Source of the DNA: Rhizobium sp. NFR03
GTDB taxonomy: Bacteria > Pseudomonadota > Alphaproteobacteria > Rhizobiales > Rhizobiaceae
Length of the DNA: 64,000 nt
Assembly: GCF_900111275.1 (NCBI RefSeq)
Contig: NZ_FOGR01000003.1
Coordinates: 186,001 to 250,000, forward strand
Direction of reading: 5' to 3'
The translations under genes and the position numbers were made by a program. Positions 52,373 to 62,129 of the stretch are shown here, piece by piece; within the stretch, counting starts at the first letter, position 1; each line of letters starts with the position of its first letter. Below the pieces are notes generated by a model. It saw only the letters and a list, made by a program, of their open reading frames with translations, did not search any database and was not told the DNA's origin.

Positions 52373-52573
52373 TCACTTCTCGTCGATAACGCGGACGAGG
52401 TGCTGGACGGACCGGATCATGCCGCGAACGGAAGGTGTGTCTTCCAGCGTGCGCACCCGGTGCATCTTGTTGAGACCCAGGCCAATCAGCGTTGCACGCT
52501 GGCTGGCGGGGCGGCGGATGGGGCTGCCGATCTGCTCGACAGTAACCGTCTTACCGGTGGTTTCAGTGGCCAT
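52373..52573 (-). CDS. rpmD: 50S ribosomal protein L30
   Basis: This is a small 66-residue subunit protein with the family pattern [20 protein letters not shown] then [22 protein letters not shown]. An N-terminal MATETTGK tail is common in rhizobia. It lies 13 bases after rpsE and 13 bases before rplO. Because the protein is so short, it is easily missed, but the order and motifs are decisive. Confidence 0.98.
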   Translation of the reverse strand: MATETTGKTVTVEQIGSPIRRPASQRATLIGLGLNKMHRVRTLEDTPSVRGMIRSVQHLVRVIDEK

Positions 52574-52586
52574 CGTACGGACTCCC

Positions 52587-53156
52587 TTATTCTTCCGACG
52601 TGACGCCAGCCGCTTCGCGACGGGCCTGCAGCGTAGCGAACTTGAGGCCGCGCTGTGCCGCGATATCCTTCGGGTGCATCTGGTTCTTCAGAGCATCGAA
52701 AGTGGCGCGGATCATGTTGTAGGGGTTGGACGAACCGGTCGACTTGGCAACGACGTCGTGCATGCCGAGCGTTTCGAAAACGGCGCGCATCGGGCCGCCG
52801 GCGATGATGCCGGTACCAGCCTTAGCGGCACGCAGCAGGACCTTGCCGGCGCCGTGGCGGCCGTGAACGTCATGATGCAGGGTACGACCGGAGCGAAGCG
52901 GAACGAAGATCAGTTCGCGCTTGGCAGCTTCGGTAGCCTTGCGGATGGCTTCCGGCACTTCGCGCGCCTTGCCATGCCCAAAGCCGACGCGGCCCTTCTG
53001 GTCGCCGACGACGACAAGAGCAGCAAAGCCGAAACGACGGCCGCCCTTCACCACCTTGGCGACGCGGTTGATAGCAACGAGCTTGTCAACGAATTCGCTG
53101 TCGCGCTCTTCGCGGTTCTGGCGGTCGTCGCGAGAACCTCTTCTTTCTTGTGCCAT
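52587..53156 (-). CDS. rpsE: 30S ribosomal protein S5
   Basis: S5 takes part in decoding fidelity and mRNA unwinding. In 189 residues the double-stranded-RNA-binding domain contains [23 protein letters not shown], broken here by family spacing, and the second domain has [24 protein letters not shown] and [13 protein letters not shown]. The N-terminus ([19 protein letters not shown]) is longer and more charged than in E. coli. The 190-base gap to rplR upstream has no gene and no terminator that I can see. Confidence 0.98.
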   Translation of the reverse strand: MAQERRGSRDDRQNREERDSEFVDKLVAINRVAKVVKGGRRFGFAALVVVGDQKGRVGFGHGKAREVPEAIRKATEAAKRELIFVPLRSGRTLHHDVHGRHGAGKVLLRAAKAGTGIIAGGPMRAVFETLGMHDVVAKSTGSSNPYNMIRATFDALKNQMHPKDIAAQRGLKFATLQARREAAGVTSEE

Positions 53157-53346
53157 TGTCCTTTTCCTTTTTCTTTTCCGGGTGCAATCGGCAGATTGAT
53201 CGGTGCCGCCCCTCGATGTTCGAGAGTACGGCGAATTCCCAACAAGGCTTCGGCCCGGATATACCGGGCCGGCCCGTCGTGGAAATCGGAGCCTTACTTG
53301 TCTTCGTCAGATTCGGAAAGTCGCATTCGGACTTTCCCTATCGAAC

Positions 53347-53709
53347 TTAGAAGTTAAGGCCACCTTCGCGGGCAGCTTCAGCCAGGGCCTTGATGCGGCC
53401 ATGATAGATGAAGGCGCCACGGTCGAAGACGACGTCCTTGACGCCAGCTTCGGAAGCACGCTCCGCGAGGAGCTTGCCGACGGCAGCAGCTGCCGCCGTG
53501 TCAGCGCCCGTCTTCAACGACGTGCGGAGACCGGTGTCGAGCGTCGAAGCGGACGCCAGCGTCGTGCCGGCGACATCGTCGATGACCTGTGCGTAGATGT
53601 TCTTCGACGAGCGATGAACCGACAGGCGCGGACGGCCGTTGGCGACCGCCTTGATTTGACGACGAACGCGCGAAGCGCGACGTACAAGATTATCTTTCCT
53701 GCTAGCCAT
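53347..53709 (-). CDS. rplR: 50S ribosomal protein L18
   Basis: L18 binds 5S rRNA with L5 and L25. The 120-residue protein starts [20 protein letters not shown], with [19 protein letters not shown] and a C-terminal [28 protein letters not shown] split by the conserved F-D-R-x-x-x-x-Y-H-G motif. It follows rplF by 12 bases. The space downstream to rpsE (190 bases) is longer than usual for the group. Confidence 0.98.
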   Translation of the reverse strand: MASRKDNLVRRASRVRRQIKAVANGRPRLSVHRSSKNIYAQVIDDVAGTTLASASTLDTGLRTSLKTGADTAAAAAVGKLLAERASEAGVKDVVFDRGAFIYHGRIKALAEAAREGGLNF

Positions 53710-53721
53710 TTCGCGTGATCC

Positions 53722-54255
53722 TTACTTCTTCTTGCCTTCTTTGCGGATGATCCGCTCGCCCGCGTACTTCACGCCCTTGCCCTTGTAGGGCTCGGGACCG
53801 CGATATTCGCGAATCTCTGCGGCCACCTGGCCGACCTGCTGCTTGTTGATACCCGAAACGACGATTTCCGTCGGCTTGGGAACAGCGATCGTGATGCCTT
53901 CCGGCGTCTGGTAAACGACGTCATGGCTGAAGCCGAGTGCCAGCTGCAGGTTCTTGCCCTGCAGCGCCGCACGATAACCGACGCCGTTGATTTCGAGCTT
54001 GCGCTCGAAGCCATCCTTCACGCCCTTCAGGATGTTCTCGACCATCGTGCGGGACATGCCCCACTTGGAACGAGCGTCCTTGGACTGGCTGACCGGCTCG
54101 ACGACAACGGCGTTGTCTTCCAGCTTTACAGAGACTTCGTCGTTGGCGACGAAGAACAGTTCGCCCTTCGGGCCCTTTGCCGTCACCTTCTGTCCATCGA
54201 CAGTCGCGGTGACACCAGCGGGAACCTGAACGGGCTTCTTACCGATACGAGACAT
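53722..54255 (-). CDS. rplF: 50S ribosomal protein L6
   Basis: L6 lies near the factor-binding site of the 50S subunit. The 177-residue protein opens [20 protein letters not shown], contains two L6 repeats and ends with the signature [18 protein letters not shown] followed by KEGKKK. It is 42 bases downstream of rpsH in the spc group. No unusual feature is seen. Confidence 0.98.
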   Translation of the reverse strand: MSRIGKKPVQVPAGVTATVDGQKVTAKGPKGELFFVANDEVSVKLEDNAVVVEPVSQSKDARSKWGMSRTMVENILKGVKDGFERKLEINGVGYRAALQGKNLQLALGFSHDVVYQTPEGITIAVPKPTEIVVSGINKQQVGQVAAEIREYRGPEPYKGKGVKYAGERIIRKEGKKK

Positions 54256-54297
54256 GTTTCAATCCTGTCTGTTCGTTCTGGAGATCCCTGTTCCGTA

Positions 54298-54696
54298 TTA
54301 GAATACGGAGCAGAGGACCTCGCCGCCGACGTTCTGTTCACGAGCCTGGTGATCGGCCATCACACCCTTCGGAGTCGAAAGGATGGTGATGCCGAGACCG
54401 TTCGCGACCTGCGGAATGGACTTGACCGAGACATAAACCCGGCGGCCCGGCTTGGACACGCGGCCGATCTCACGGATCACCGACGCGCCTTCGTAGTACT
54501 TCAGCTCGATGTTGAGCTCGGACTTGCCGTTGTCGAAATCGACTTCGGAGTAGCCGCGGATGTAGCCTTCCGACTGCAGCACGTCGAGAACGCGAGCGCG
54601 AAGCTTGGAGGCCGGCGTCGTTACGTTCGTCTTGCGGCGTGCAGCGCCGTTACGGATACGGGTGAGCATATCGCCCAAGGGATCAGTCATTGTCAT
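54298..54696 (-). CDS. rpsH: 30S ribosomal protein S8
   Basis: S8 is a primary 16S rRNA binding protein and, in E. coli, the translational repressor of the spc operon. The 132-residue protein begins [21 protein letters not shown] and ends with [21 protein letters not shown], the family signature, then GGEVLCSVF. It lies 12 bases after rpsN. Whether S8 also represses this operon depends on a target site near rplE-rplX, which I cannot verify by reading. Confidence 0.98.
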   Translation of the reverse strand: MTMTDPLGDMLTRIRNGAARRKTNVTTPASKLRARVLDVLQSEGYIRGYSEVDFDNGKSELNIELKYYEGASVIREIGRVSKPGRRVYVSVKSIPQVANGLGITILSTPKGVMADHQAREQNVGGEVLCSVF

Positions 54697-54708
54697 TTGC
54701 CCGTCTCC

Positions 54709-55014
54709 TTACCAGCTCGACTTCACGATACCCGGGATCTTGCCGAAATTGCCCAGTTCGCGCAGGGCGATACGGGACATTCCCAGCTTCCGGTAGTAGG
54801 CGCGCGGACGGCCGGTGACTTCGCAACGGTTGCGAACGCGGGTCTTCGACCCATCACGCGGCAGGCTTGCCAGTTTCAGAGTTGCCTTGAACCGCTCTTC
54901 GATCGGAAGAGACTGGTTCATGATGGTCGCCTTCAGCTCGGCCCGCTTGGAGGCCTGCTGGGTAACCAGCTTGCGGCGGCGCTTGTTCTTTTCAACTGCG
55001 CTCGTTTTCGCCAT
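54709..55014 (-). CDS. rpsN: 30S ribosomal protein S14 (zinc-independent)
   Basis: This 101-residue S14 begins [20 protein letters not shown] and has [20 protein letters not shown] and [23 protein letters not shown], broken by the R-x-x-G motif. The long form and the lack of paired C-x-x-C motifs show it is the zinc-independent type. It lies 31 bases after rplE and 12 before rpsH. Confidence 0.98.
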   Translation of the reverse strand: MAKTSAVEKNKRRRKLVTQQASKRAELKATIMNQSLPIEERFKATLKLASLPRDGSKTRVRNRCEVTGRPRAYYRKLGMSRIALRELGNFGKIPGIVKSSW

Positions 55015-55045
55015 GAAACGTAATCCTTCTGCTTGTCGTTACGGC

Positions 55046-55606
55046 TTACTGGCGGAACGGGAAGTTGAACTCTGTGAGCAGAGCCCGCGCTTCGTCGTCC
55101 GTCGTGGCCGTCGTGCAAACGATGATGTCCATGCCCCACATCTGATCGACCTTGTCGTAGTTGATCTCAGGGAACACAATGTGTTCCTTCACGCCCATGG
55201 CAAAGTTGCCACGGCCGTCGAAGGACTTCGGGTTCAGTCCGCGGAAGTCGCGAACGCGCGGAAGCGCGATGTTGATCAGGCGGTCCAGAAATTCGTACAT
55301 GCGTGCGCCGCGCAGGGTAACCTTTGCGCCGATCGGCATGTCTTCGCGCAGCTTGAAGCCGGCGATGGAGGTACGGGCCTTGGTGACAACCGGCTTCTGG
55401 CCGGCGATCGCAGCGAGGTCGGCAGCAGCGATCGAAGGCTTCTTCGAGTCGCCGGTCGCTTCGCCCACACCCATGTTGATGACGATCTTGTCGAGCTTCG
55501 GGATCATCATTTCGTTGGCGTAGGAGAACTTCTCCCGCAGCGCCGGACGAATGCGAGCGTTGTACTCGCTCTTGAGCCGCGGCTCATAGGTCTTGGTCTC
55601 AGCCAT
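55046..55606 (-). CDS. rplE: 50S ribosomal protein L5
   Basis: L5 binds 5S rRNA and contacts P-site tRNA. The 186-residue protein has [20 protein letters not shown] in the first half, [25 protein letters not shown], broken by the family R-G[10 protein letters not shown] motif, and [20 protein letters not shown] near the end. Its ATG overlaps the rplX stop by one base (TGATG), so the two are translated by coupling. No unusual feature is seen. Confidence 0.98.
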   Translation of the reverse strand: MAETKTYEPRLKSEYNARIRPALREKFSYANEMMIPKLDKIVINMGVGEATGDSKKPSIAAADLAAIAGQKPVVTKARTSIAGFKLREDMPIGAKVTLRGARMYEFLDRLINIALPRVRDFRGLNPKSFDGRGNFAMGVKEHIVFPEINYDKVDQMWGMDIIVCTTATTDDEARALLTEFNFPFRQ

Positions 55607-55908
55607 CAGATAACATCTCCCGAACGCTTGGCCACGCGAACCTTCTTGTCGCCGTCGATACGGAAGCCAACGCGGGTGGCCTTGCCGTCCGTGTCAGCGA
55701 TCGCGATGTTCGACAGGTGGATCGGGGCTTCCTTGTTGATGATGCCGGCTTCCTGGCTCTGGGTCTGGCGCTGGTGACGCTTCACCATGTTGACGCCACG
55801 CACGACAGCCTTGTCGTCCTTCGGCATGACCTGGATAACTTCGCCGGTGCGGCCCTTGTCCTTGCCGGCGAGTACGACGACCTTGTCGCCCTTACGAATC
55901 TTATTCAT
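55606..55908 (-). CDS. rplX: 50S ribosomal protein L24
   Basis: L24 starts 50S assembly and lines the peptide exit. The 100-residue KOW-domain protein begins [20 protein letters not shown], the KOW motif, and has [20 protein letters not shown] and [21 protein letters not shown] split at the typical basic tail. It starts 13 bases after rplN and overlaps rplE by one base. Confidence 0.98.
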   Translation of the reverse strand: MNKIRKGDKVVVLAGKDKGRTGEVIQVMPKDDKAVVRGVNMVKRHQRQTQSQEAGIINKEAPIHLSNIAIADTDGKATRVGFRIDGDKKVRVAKRSGDVI

Positions 55909-55921
55909 CTCTAATCGCCCC

Positions 55922-56290
55922 TTACAGTACTTCTGGAGCCAGCGAGATGATCTTCATGTGGTTCTTGGCGCGAAGCTCGCGCGGAACCGGTCCGAAGATA
56001 CGGGTGCCGATCGGCTCTTTCTTGTTATCGATAAGAACAGCTGCGTTGTTATCGAAGCGGATGACGCTGCCGTCCGGACGACGGATGTCCTTGGCGGTGC
56101 GTACGACGACCGCCTTCATCACATCGCCCTTCTTGACGCGGCCGCGCGGAATAGCTTCCTTGATCGAAACGACGATGACGTCGCCTACGGAAGCATACTT
56201 GCGCTTGGAGCCGCCCAGCACCTTGATGCACATGACACGACGTGCGCCGGAATTATCCGCCACGTCGAGGTTTGTTTGCATCTGAATCAT
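55922..56290 (-). CDS. rplN: 50S ribosomal protein L14
   Basis: L14 is at the subunit interface. The 122-residue protein begins [20 protein letters not shown], contains [20 protein letters not shown] and ends [24 protein letters not shown] split by the conserved R-E-L-R motif. It is the first gene after the S10/spc break, with 440 bases of leader or spacer upstream, so it is probably the first gene of a separately started spc operon, as in E. coli. Confidence 0.98.
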   Translation of the reverse strand: MIQMQTNLDVADNSGARRVMCIKVLGGSKRKYASVGDVIVVSIKEAIPRGRVKKGDVMKAVVVRTAKDIRRPDGSVIRFDNNAAVLIDNKKEPIGTRIFGPVPRELRAKNHMKIISLAPEVL

Positions 56291-56549
56291 GTCAGGTCGC
56301 CTTCTTGTTGTGACCGAACCGGTTGGGATCTCCTTATCTTCAAAGAGAGCCCCCTGTTCCGGCTTATGAAAATTTGCAAGCGGCGCGCTGCACCCTCTTG
56401 CGAAGGGCGGCACGCCACAATGCTTTCAATGGCATTCCCAGTCCCTCGCCTCTTTCGAAGAAACGGGCGGGACATGATGCGACAGCGCGGGATCGGTCTT
56501 GCCAGGGTGGTTTCCTGAAGACAGGACCTTCCGTGCGCTCAAAGCAAAA

Positions 56550-56573
56550 GAACGCTCGTAACCCCGAGCGTTC
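56550..56573 (-). terminator. Intrinsic terminator between rpsQ and rplN
   Basis: On the minus strand, GAACGCTCG (56565-56573) and CGAGCGTTC (56550-56558) pair perfectly around a 6-base loop and are followed by TTTTGCTTT. It ends S10-operon transcripts or attenuates the spc operon. Confidence 0.85.
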
Positions 56574-56582
56574 CGTGGCTGC

Positions 56583-56610
56583 TTAATACAGAGATTCTCG
56601 CCGATTACAA
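56583..56610 (-). promoter_or_regulatory. Promoter-like site just upstream of the S10/spc terminator
   Basis: Minus strand: -35 TTGTAA (56605-56610), a 16-base spacer, -10 TATTAA (56583-56588). Transcription would start near 56576, only a few bases before the terminator stem. Confidence 0.55.
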
Positions 56611-56730
56611 GGGGCGTGTCCCACCGACCGGCCAAATTGGCCAATGCAACAGGACCCGCACCTTACGAAGACGCCGCGCTTCCATGTCTTGCGACACTGC
56701 GCGGCGCCAAAGGCGTGACGTCTGGTCGAA

Positions 56731-56967
56731 TTAAGCCTGGGCGGAAATAACCGTCCAGCACTTGTCCTTGGAGATCGGCGCGCATTCCTGAATGGAAACA
56801 AGGTCGCCGACCTTGAACTGGTTCTTCTCGTCGTGCGCCTTGTACTTCTTGGAGCGACGGACGGTCTTCTGGAGGATCGGGTGCGCAAAGCGCCGCTCGA
56901 CCCGTACGACGACGGTCTTCTCGTTCTTGTCGGAGACGACGGTGCCCTGCAGAATGCGTTTCGGCAT
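56731..56967 (-). CDS. rpsQ: 30S ribosomal protein S17
   Basis: S17 is an early-assembling 16S-binding protein. The 78-residue sequence [20 protein letters not shown], then [20 protein letters not shown] and [18 protein letters not shown], is clear. It is the last gene of the S10 operon, 12 bases after rpmC, and is followed after about 160 bases by an intrinsic terminator, matching the E. coli operon boundary. Confidence 0.98.
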   Translation of the reverse strand: MPKRILQGTVVSDKNEKTVVVRVERRFAHPILQKTVRRSKKYKAHDEKNQFKVGDLVSIQECAPISKDKCWTVISAQA

Positions 56968-56979
56968 TTTTCTTGGTCC

Positions 56980-57180
56980 TTAGGCCTTGGCTTCTGCCGC
57001 CTTCTGGCGGGCAATGGTTTTGATGCGCGCGATGTCCTTGCGGACCTCGTTGATGCGCGACGACTTTTCAAGCTGGCCGGTCGCCTTCTGGAAGCGCAGG
57101 TTGAACTGCTCCTTCTTCAGCTTGGCAAGCTCGTCGTTGAGCTGGTCGGCGCTGAGCGCCCGAACGTCATTGGCTTTCAT
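56980..57180 (-). CDS. rpmC: 50S ribosomal protein L29
   Basis: This small 66-residue protein at the peptide exit provides a docking site with L23 for SRP and trigger factor. The pattern [20 protein letters not shown], then [20 protein letters not shown] and [11 protein letters not shown] is the family signature. It lies 11 bases downstream of rplP and ends with a short Ala/Glu tail. Confidence 0.98.
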   Translation of the reverse strand: MKANDVRALSADQLNDELAKLKKEQFNLRFQKATGQLEKSSRINEVRKDIARIKTIARQKAAEAKA

Positions 57181-57191
57181 GGGGCTTCTCC

Positions 57192-57605
57192 TTACTCCGC
57201 AATGCGCTGAACGAAGCGCGTCTTGACGGAGAGCTTCGCAGCACCAAGACGAAGGGCTTCGCGTGCGAGCTCCTCGTTGACGCCATCGATCTCGAACATC
57301 ATACGACCAGGCTTGACCTTGCACGCCCAGTATTCGACGGAGCCCTTACCCTTACCCATGCGGACTTCGGTCGGCTTCGCGGTGACCGGAACATCCGGGA
57401 ATACGCGGATCCAAACGCGGCCGGCACGCTTCATGTGACGCGTGATCGCGCGGCGGGCCGCTTCGATCTCGCGCGCATTGACGCGGTTCGGTTCCAAGGA
57501 CTTCAGGCCGAATTCGCCGAAAGCGAGATCAGATCCGCCCTTGGCTACGCCCTTGATGCGGCCCTTGAATTGCTTGCGATACTTCGTACGCTTTGGCTGC
57601 AACAT
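57192..57605 (-). CDS. rplP: 50S ribosomal protein L16
   Basis: L16 contacts the A-site tRNA and is needed for peptidyl transfer. The 137-residue protein opens [20 protein letters not shown] and contains [26 protein letters not shown] (broken here at the conserved R-M-G-x-G-K-G motif) and [14 protein letters not shown]. It follows rpsC by 38 bases. No unusual feature is seen. Confidence 0.98.
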   Translation of the reverse strand: MLQPKRTKYRKQFKGRIKGVAKGGSDLAFGEFGLKSLEPNRVNAREIEAARRAITRHMKRAGRVWIRVFPDVPVTAKPTEVRMGKGKGSVEYWACKVKPGRMMFEIDGVNEELAREALRLGAAKLSVKTRFVQRIAE

Positions 57606-57643
57606 TTTTTTAATTCTCCGATATTGGCTGCCAAACGCGACTG

Positions 57644-58375
57644 TTACGCGTTTTCACGACGGCGATCACGATCGCGATCGCGATCACGTCCACCACTACC
57701 CTGACTGTCACTCTCGCTCGCACGGCGCTCGGAGGCCATCGGATCGTGCTCAAGGATTTCGCCCTTGAAGATCCAGACCTTGATGCCGCAGATACCGAAT
57801 GCCGTCACAGCTTCGGCAACACCGTAGTCGATGTCGGCGCGAAGCGTGTGAAGCGGAACGCGACCTTCGCGGTACCACTCGGTGCGGGCGATTTCAGCGC
57901 CACCCAGACGGCCGGCGCAGGTGATCTTGATGCCTTCGGCACCCAGACGCATGGCCGACTGAACCGAACGCTTCATTGCGCGGCGGAAAGCCACGCGGCG
58001 CTCGAGCTGCTGAGCGATCGACTGCGCGACGAGCGTCGCGTCAACTTCCGGCTTGCGCACTTCAACGATGTTGAGATGCGTTTCCGAGTTGGTCATTTCG
58101 GACAGCTTGCGACGCAGCTTTTCGATGTCTGCGCCCTTCTTGCCGATGATCAGACCCGGACGAGCCGAGTGGATCGTAACGCGGCACTTCTTGTGCGGCC
58201 GCTCGATGACGACCTTCGAGATGCCGGCCTGCTTCAGTTCTTCCATCAGATACTTGCGGATCTTCAGGTCTTCGTGAAGCAGCTTGCCGTACTCGGCATT
58301 GTCAGCGAACCAACGGCTATCCCAGGTCCGGTTGATGCCGAGACGGAAACCGATTGGATTGATTTTCTGGCCCAT
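57644..58375 (-). CDS. rpsC: 30S ribosomal protein S3 with Arg/Asp-rich tail
   Basis: S3 forms the mRNA entry with S4 and S5. In 243 residues the KH domain includes [17 protein letters not shown] and the C-terminal domain includes [20 protein letters not shown]. After residue 210 an extra tail of Ser, Gly, Arg and Asp alternates R-D four times; its DNA is a run of GATCGC-type repeats near 57662-57690. The tail is longer than in E. coli (233 residues) but usual in rhizobia. It overlaps the rplV stop by one base. Confidence 0.98.
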   Translation of the reverse strand: MGQKINPIGFRLGINRTWDSRWFADNAEYGKLLHEDLKIRKYLMEELKQAGISKVVIERPHKKCRVTIHSARPGLIIGKKGADIEKLRRKLSEMTNSETHLNIVEVRKPEVDATLVAQSIAQQLERRVAFRRAMKRSVQSAMRLGAEGIKITCAGRLGGAEIARTEWYREGRVPLHTLRADIDYGVAEAVTAFGICGIKVWIFKGEILEHDPMASERRASESDSQGSGGRDRDRDRDRRRENA

Positions 58376-58764
58376 TATGCGGCCTCCCCTTTGGCTTCCA
58401 CTTCACGAACAACGATCGTCAAGTGTGCAAACGGCTTTTCGATCCGCGATGCACGGCCGCGACCACGAGCGTGGAAGCGCTTCATCACCATCGACTTGCC
58501 AACGAAAGCTTCCGCGACGACGAGCGAGTCGACGTCGAGGTCGTGGTTGTTCTCGGCGTTTGCGATGGCCGATTCCAGGGTCTTCTTGACCGTGCCGGCG
58601 ATACGCTTGCGGGAGAATTCAAGTTCGGCCAGAGCACGGTCGACCTTCTTGCCGCGGATCATCGCGGCAACGAGGTTGAGCTTCTGGGGGCTGACGCGGA
58701 TCGTGCGCGCAACAGCCTGCGCTTCATTATCCGCCAGCCGACGTTCGGCTTTTGCCTTACCCAT
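58375..58764 (-). CDS. rplV: 50S ribosomal protein L22
   Basis: L22 lines the exit tunnel, and its long beta hairpin forms the constriction with L4. The 129-residue protein has [28 protein letters not shown], broken at R-G-K, then [20 protein letters not shown], and the hairpin-tip text [20 protein letters not shown]. Start and stop positions couple it to rpsS (2-base gap) and rpsC (1-base overlap). Confidence 0.98.
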   Translation of the reverse strand: MGKAKAERRLADNEAQAVARTIRVSPQKLNLVAAMIRGKKVDRALAELEFSRKRIAGTVKKTLESAIANAENNHDLDVDSLVVAEAFVGKSMVMKRFHARGRGRASRIEKPFAHLTIVVREVEAKGEAA

Positions 58765-58766
58765 CG

Positions 58767-59045
58767 TTACTTCCTCTTTGCCTTCTTGTCCGCACCGTGA
58801 CCGTAGTAGGTCCGGGTCGGAGAGAATTCACCGAACTTGTGACCGACCATGTCTTCATTGACATTGACGGGAACATGCTTGGAACCGTTGTAGACGCCAA
58901 AGGTCAGACCGACGAACTGCGGCAAGATCGTGGAGCGACGGCTCCACATCTTGATGACCTCATTGCGCCCGCCTTCGCGAACCTTCTCAGCCTTCTTGAG
59001 AAGATAGCCGTCGACGAACGGACCTTTCCATACTGAACGAGCCAT
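58767..59045 (-). CDS. rpsS: 30S ribosomal protein S19
   Basis: S19 lies in the 30S head near the A site. The 92-residue protein starts [20 protein letters not shown] and has [24 protein letters not shown], broken by the family R-R-S-T-I-x-P motif, then [18 protein letters not shown]. It starts 16 bases after rplB and ends two bases before rplV. Confidence 0.98.
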   Translation of the reverse strand: MARSVWKGPFVDGYLLKKAEKVREGGRNEVIKMWSRRSTILPQFVGLTFGVYNGSKHVPVNVNEDMVGHKFGEFSPTRTYYGHGADKKAKRK

Positions 59046-59061
59046 TTGTGACTACCTCTTC

Positions 59062-59898
59062 TTACTTCTTGCGCTGGTGGCGCGAACGCATGATGAACTT
59101 GTCGGTCGACTTGTTCGAACGCGTACGCTTGCCCTTGGTCGGCTTGCCCCACGGTGTGACCGGATGACGGCCACCCGAGGTGCGGCCTTCACCACCGCCA
59201 TGCGGGTGGTCGACCGGGTTCATGACGACGCCGCGGTTATGCGGGGTCTTGCCGCGCCAGCGGGTACGACCAGCCTTGCCGTCGTTGATGTTGCCATGAT
59301 CCGGGTTGGACACGGCGCCGATCGACGCGAGGCAGCTCGCATGAACGAGGCGCTGTTCGCCGGAGTTGAGGCGAAGGATCGCCATGCCCTGGTCACGACC
59401 GACGAGCTGAACATAGGTGCCAGCCGAGCGTGCCATCTGGCCACCCTTGCCGGGCTTCATTTCCACATTGTGGATAATGGAGCCGACCGGGATGAACTGC
59501 AGCGGCATGGTGTTGCCGGGCTTGACATCGACGGCCTTTTCGGAGGCGATCACCTTGTCGCCGACAGCGAGACGCTGCGGAGCAATGATGTAGGCCTGCG
59601 TGCCGTCTTCGTACTTGATCAGCGCGATGAACGCCGTACGGTTCGGGTCGTATTCCAGACGCTCGACCGTGCCGTCAACGTCGAACTTGCGACGCTTGAA
59701 GTCGATCAGGCGATAGGTCCGCTTGTGACCGCCGCCGATGAAGCGGGCGGTGATGCGGCCCAGGTTGTTGCGACCACCGCTCTTGGTGAGACCCTGTGTC
59801 AGCGACTTGACCGGCTTGCCCTTGTAGAGCGAAGAACGGTCGACGATGACCAGCTGACGCTGGCTCGGGGTCGTCGGATTGAAACTTTTCAATGCCAT
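59062..59898 (-). CDS. rplB: 50S ribosomal protein L2
   Basis: L2 is essential for subunit association and peptidyl transferase. The 278-residue protein begins [20 protein letters not shown] and contains [34 protein letters not shown] and the universally conserved loop [20 protein letters not shown] with the functional histidine in HPHGG. It follows rplW by 59 bases, slightly longer than typical, with no hairpin. Confidence 0.99.
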   Translation of the reverse strand: MALKSFNPTTPSQRQLVIVDRSSLYKGKPVKSLTQGLTKSGGRNNLGRITARFIGGGHKRTYRLIDFKRRKFDVDGTVERLEYDPNRTAFIALIKYEDGTQAYIIAPQRLAVGDKVIASEKAVDVKPGNTMPLQFIPVGSIIHNVEMKPGKGGQMARSAGTYVQLVGRDQGMAILRLNSGEQRLVHASCLASIGAVSNPDHGNINDGKAGRTRWRGKTPHNRGVVMNPVDHPHGGGEGRTSGGRHPVTPWGKPTKGKRTRSNKSTDKFIMRSRHQRKK

Positions 59899-59957
59899 TT
59901 TCTTGTTCCCTTTTGGGTCCTTACCCGGGGGTTATGAAACCGCTCTGGGTTTAACCT

Positions 59958-60251
59958 TTAGAGTCCGGTGGAGACGTCGATGGACTGACCGTCAGCAAGT
60001 GTGACGATCGCCTTCTTGACATCCCGCTGCCGGCCAGCGAAGCCACGGAAGCGCTTGAGCTTGCCCTTGCGGAGAAGCGTGTTCACTGCCGTAACCTTGA
60101 CGCCGAACAGAGCTTCGATCGCAGCCTTGATTTCAGGCTTCGATGCGTCCTTGGCGACGTTGAAGATGATCTGGTTCTGTTCAGAAACCAGCGTGGACTT
60201 TTCTGTGATCGACGGAGAGAGGATCACATCATAATGGCGAAGATCCGTCAC
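59958..60251 (-). CDS. rplW: 50S ribosomal protein L23
   Basis: L23 at the tunnel exit docks trigger factor and SRP. The 97-residue protein has [44 protein letters not shown], broken at the K-P-E-I-K core, and [27 protein letters not shown], broken before the final strand. The start overlaps the rplD stop by four bases (ATGA), so it is coupled to rplD. Confidence 0.98.
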   Translation of the reverse strand: MTDLRHYDVILSPSITEKSTLVSEQNQIIFNVAKDASKPEIKAAIEALFGVKVTAVNTLLRKGKLKRFRGFAGRQRDVKKAIVTLADGQSIDVSTGL

Positions 60252-60868
60252 TTGAACCGCTCCTCCAGAGCCTCGATCGCATCCTTGGAAAGCACGAGCT
60301 TGCCACGACGCAGAATGTCGTAAACGTTGATGCCCTGGATCGGAAGAACGTCCACGTTCGGGATGTTCTTGGCAGCGAGCTTGAAGTTGTTGTCGAGCTC
60401 GGCGCCGCCGATGAAGAGGGCGTTGGTCAGACCCAGCGATGCGAATGCACCGGTCAGCGTCTTCGTCTTGGCCTCAGCCGCAACGAGGCTGTCCACGATG
60501 ATCAGCTCGTCGGCCTTCAGCTTGGCAGAAAGCGCATGACGCAGGCCGAGTGCGCGAACCTTCTTGGGAAGGTCATGCTCGTGGCTGCGCGTGACCGGGC
60601 CATGAGCCTTGCCACCGCCTCGGAACTGCGGAGCGCGTGCGGAGTGGTGACGAGCGCGGCCCGTACCCTTCTGCTTGTACATCTTGGCGCCGGTGCGGGA
60701 AACTTCGCCGCGCGTCAGGGTCTTGTGCGTGCCCTGCTGCTTCTTGGCGAGCTGCCAGCGGATAACGCGGGCGATCAGGTCCTGGCGTACGTCCAGGCCA
60801 AAGATGGCGTCGGACAGGGAAACCGTGCCTGCGTCCTTACCATCCAGTGTGGTGACGGTGAGATCCAT
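60248..60868 (-). CDS. rplD: 50S ribosomal protein L4
   Basis: L4 reaches into the exit tunnel and, in E. coli, represses its own S10 operon. The 206-residue protein contains [20 protein letters not shown], the tunnel loop [20 protein letters not shown] and [20 protein letters not shown]. The start overlaps the rplC stop by one base, and the stop overlaps the rplW start. Autoregulation here is unproven; the S10 leader contains one small hairpin. Confidence 0.98.
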   Translation of the reverse strand: MDLTVTTLDGKDAGTVSLSDAIFGLDVRQDLIARVIRWQLAKKQQGTHKTLTRGEVSRTGAKMYKQKGTGRARHHSARAPQFRGGGKAHGPVTRSHEHDLPKKVRALGLRHALSAKLKADELIIVDSLVAAEAKTKTLTGAFASLGLTNALFIGGAELDNNFKLAAKNIPNVDVLPIQGINVYDILRRGKLVLSKDAIEALEERFK

Positions 60869-61563
60869 TATTCGGCTCCCTCATGTGCTGCTGCGCGAAC
60901 GCCGGCCGGACGCGGAGCGTTTTCCGGGATGCCGGCCTTGATGGCGTCGCGGACGACGATCCAGGAGCCCTTGGAGCCGGGTACGGCACCCTTGACGAGG
61001 ATCAGACCACGGTCTTCATCGGTGGATACGACTTCGAGGTTCTGGGTGGTGATGCGCGTCTGGCCCATGTGACCAGCCATGCGCTTGCCCTTCCAGACGC
61101 GGCCCGGATCCTGGTTGGAACCGGTCGAACCATGCGAACGGTGCGAGACCGAAACGCCGTGCGTTGCACGCAGACCGCCGAAGTTGTGGCGCTTCATGGC
61201 GCCGGCAAAGCCCTTACCGATCGAAGTACCGGTAACGTCAACCAGCTGACCGGTGACGAAGTGGCTAGCCGTCAGCTCGGAGCCGACGTCGATCAGGTTT
61301 TCCGAGGTAACCCGAAACTCGACGAGCTTCGCCTTCGGCTCGACGTTTGCAGCGGCGAAATGCCCGCGCATCGCCTTCGGCGTGTTCTTCACCTTCGCCT
61401 GGCCTGCGCCGAGCTGCACGGCGACGTAGCCGTTCTTTTCTTCCGTGCGCTGGCCCACCACCTGGCAGTTTTCCATCCGCAACACGGTCACTGGAATGTG
61501 CTCGCCGGCGTCGTTGTAGACCCGGGTCATTCCCACTTTCTGTGCAATCACACCTGAACGCAT
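60868..61563 (-). CDS. rplC: 50S ribosomal protein L3
   Basis: L3 is needed for early 50S assembly and reaches the peptidyl transferase centre. The 231-residue protein begins [20 protein letters not shown] and has [21 protein letters not shown] and [25 protein letters not shown], split by the conserved M-A-G-H-M-G motif. The 173-base gap to rpsJ upstream has no terminator, so both belong to the S10 operon. Confidence 0.98.
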   Translation of the reverse strand: MRSGVIAQKVGMTRVYNDAGEHIPVTVLRMENCQVVGQRTEEKNGYVAVQLGAGQAKVKNTPKAMRGHFAAANVEPKAKLVEFRVTSENLIDVGSELTASHFVTGQLVDVTGTSIGKGFAGAMKRHNFGGLRATHGVSVSHRSHGSTGSNQDPGRVWKGKRMAGHMGQTRITTQNLEVVSTDEDRGLILVKGAVPGSKGSWIVVRDAIKAGIPENAPRPAGVRAAAHEGAE

Positions 61564-61736
61564 CGGTTCATTCCTCTTCAGAGTCCCTGTCGGGGAAAAC
61601 CCCTTCAGCCTCTTTGTTCAAGGCTTCCATCCGGCATTTGCGCCATTGGTCACCCGTTTCTGGAAGTCGTTGGACGGAATGTCCACGTACCTTCCTTGTT
61701 ATATCCACCCGGTCCGAAGCGTTCCGGGAGGGGCCT

Positions 61737-62045
61737 TTAGAGCTTGATCTCGACGTCGACGCCGGCGGCCAGATCGAGCTTCATCAGGGCGTCGACCGTC
61801 TGCGGGGTCGGATCGACGATATCGAGAAGACGCTTGTGCGTGCGCATCTCGAACTGTTCGCGGCTCTTCTTGTCGACGTGGGGCGACCGGTTGACCGTGA
61901 ACTTTTCGATACGCGTGGGCAGCGGCACGGGGCCACGGACGCTGGCGCCCGTACGCTTGGCCGTCGACACGATTTCGCGCGTGGAGGCATCGAGGATCCG
62001 GTGATCAAACGCCTTGAGGCGGATGCGGATATTCTGGCCGTTCAT
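61737..62045 (-). CDS. rpsJ: 30S ribosomal protein S10 (NusE)
   Basis: S10 assembles the 30S head and also works with NusB in transcription antitermination. The 102-residue sequence [20 protein letters not shown], then [21 protein letters not shown] and [20 protein letters not shown], is typical. It is the first gene of the S10 operon: the tuf terminator and a promoter-like site lie directly upstream, and its leader carries a 7-bp hairpin just before an AAAAAAGGA ribosome site. Confidence 0.99.
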
Positions 62046-62063
62046 TCGACTAGTCCTTTTTTC

Positions 62064-62085
62064 CGTATGGGCAACTGGCCATACG
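62064..62085 (-). promoter_or_regulatory. S10 leader hairpin
   Basis: Minus strand: CGTATGG (62079-62085) pairs with CCATACG (62064-62070) around an 8-base loop, directly before the AAAAAAGGA ribosome site of rpsJ. It could influence rpsJ initiation or be a recognition point for a ribosomal-protein regulator. Confidence 0.4.
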
Positions 62086-62096
62086 CCAAATCTTCA

Positions 62097-62124
62097 ATTG
62101 TTACGGTCGGCCGCGTCTTGTCAA
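62097..62124 (-). promoter_or_regulatory. S10 operon promoter
   Basis: Minus strand: -35 TTGACA, a perfect match (62119-62124), 16-base spacer, -10 AACAAT (62097-62102). The -35 box starts in the T run of the tuf terminator, so termination of tuf and S10 initiation are packed together. Confidence 0.75.
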
Positions 62125-62129
62125 AAAGC

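Larger units (their letters stand above)
56291..56730. other. 440-bp S10/spc junction spacer
   Basis: This spacer divides rpsQ (end of S10) from rplN (start of spc). It carries a promoter-like site (56583-56610) followed at once by a perfect intrinsic terminator (56550-56573). About 260 bases follow before rplN with no further clear promoter. Open frames of 60-90 codons on both strands in this spacer show no ribosome sites or family resemblance. Confidence 0.6.

Noticed and set aside
56323-56644. Short frames on both strands in the rpsQ-rplN spacer
   Set aside because: They overlap terminator and promoter signals and have no protein-like features.
57660-57690. GATCGC repeat run as a possible intergenic or chromosomal repeat element
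   Set aside because: It codes for the Arg-Asp repeats in the S3 tail and is in frame, so it is a coding low-complexity stretch.
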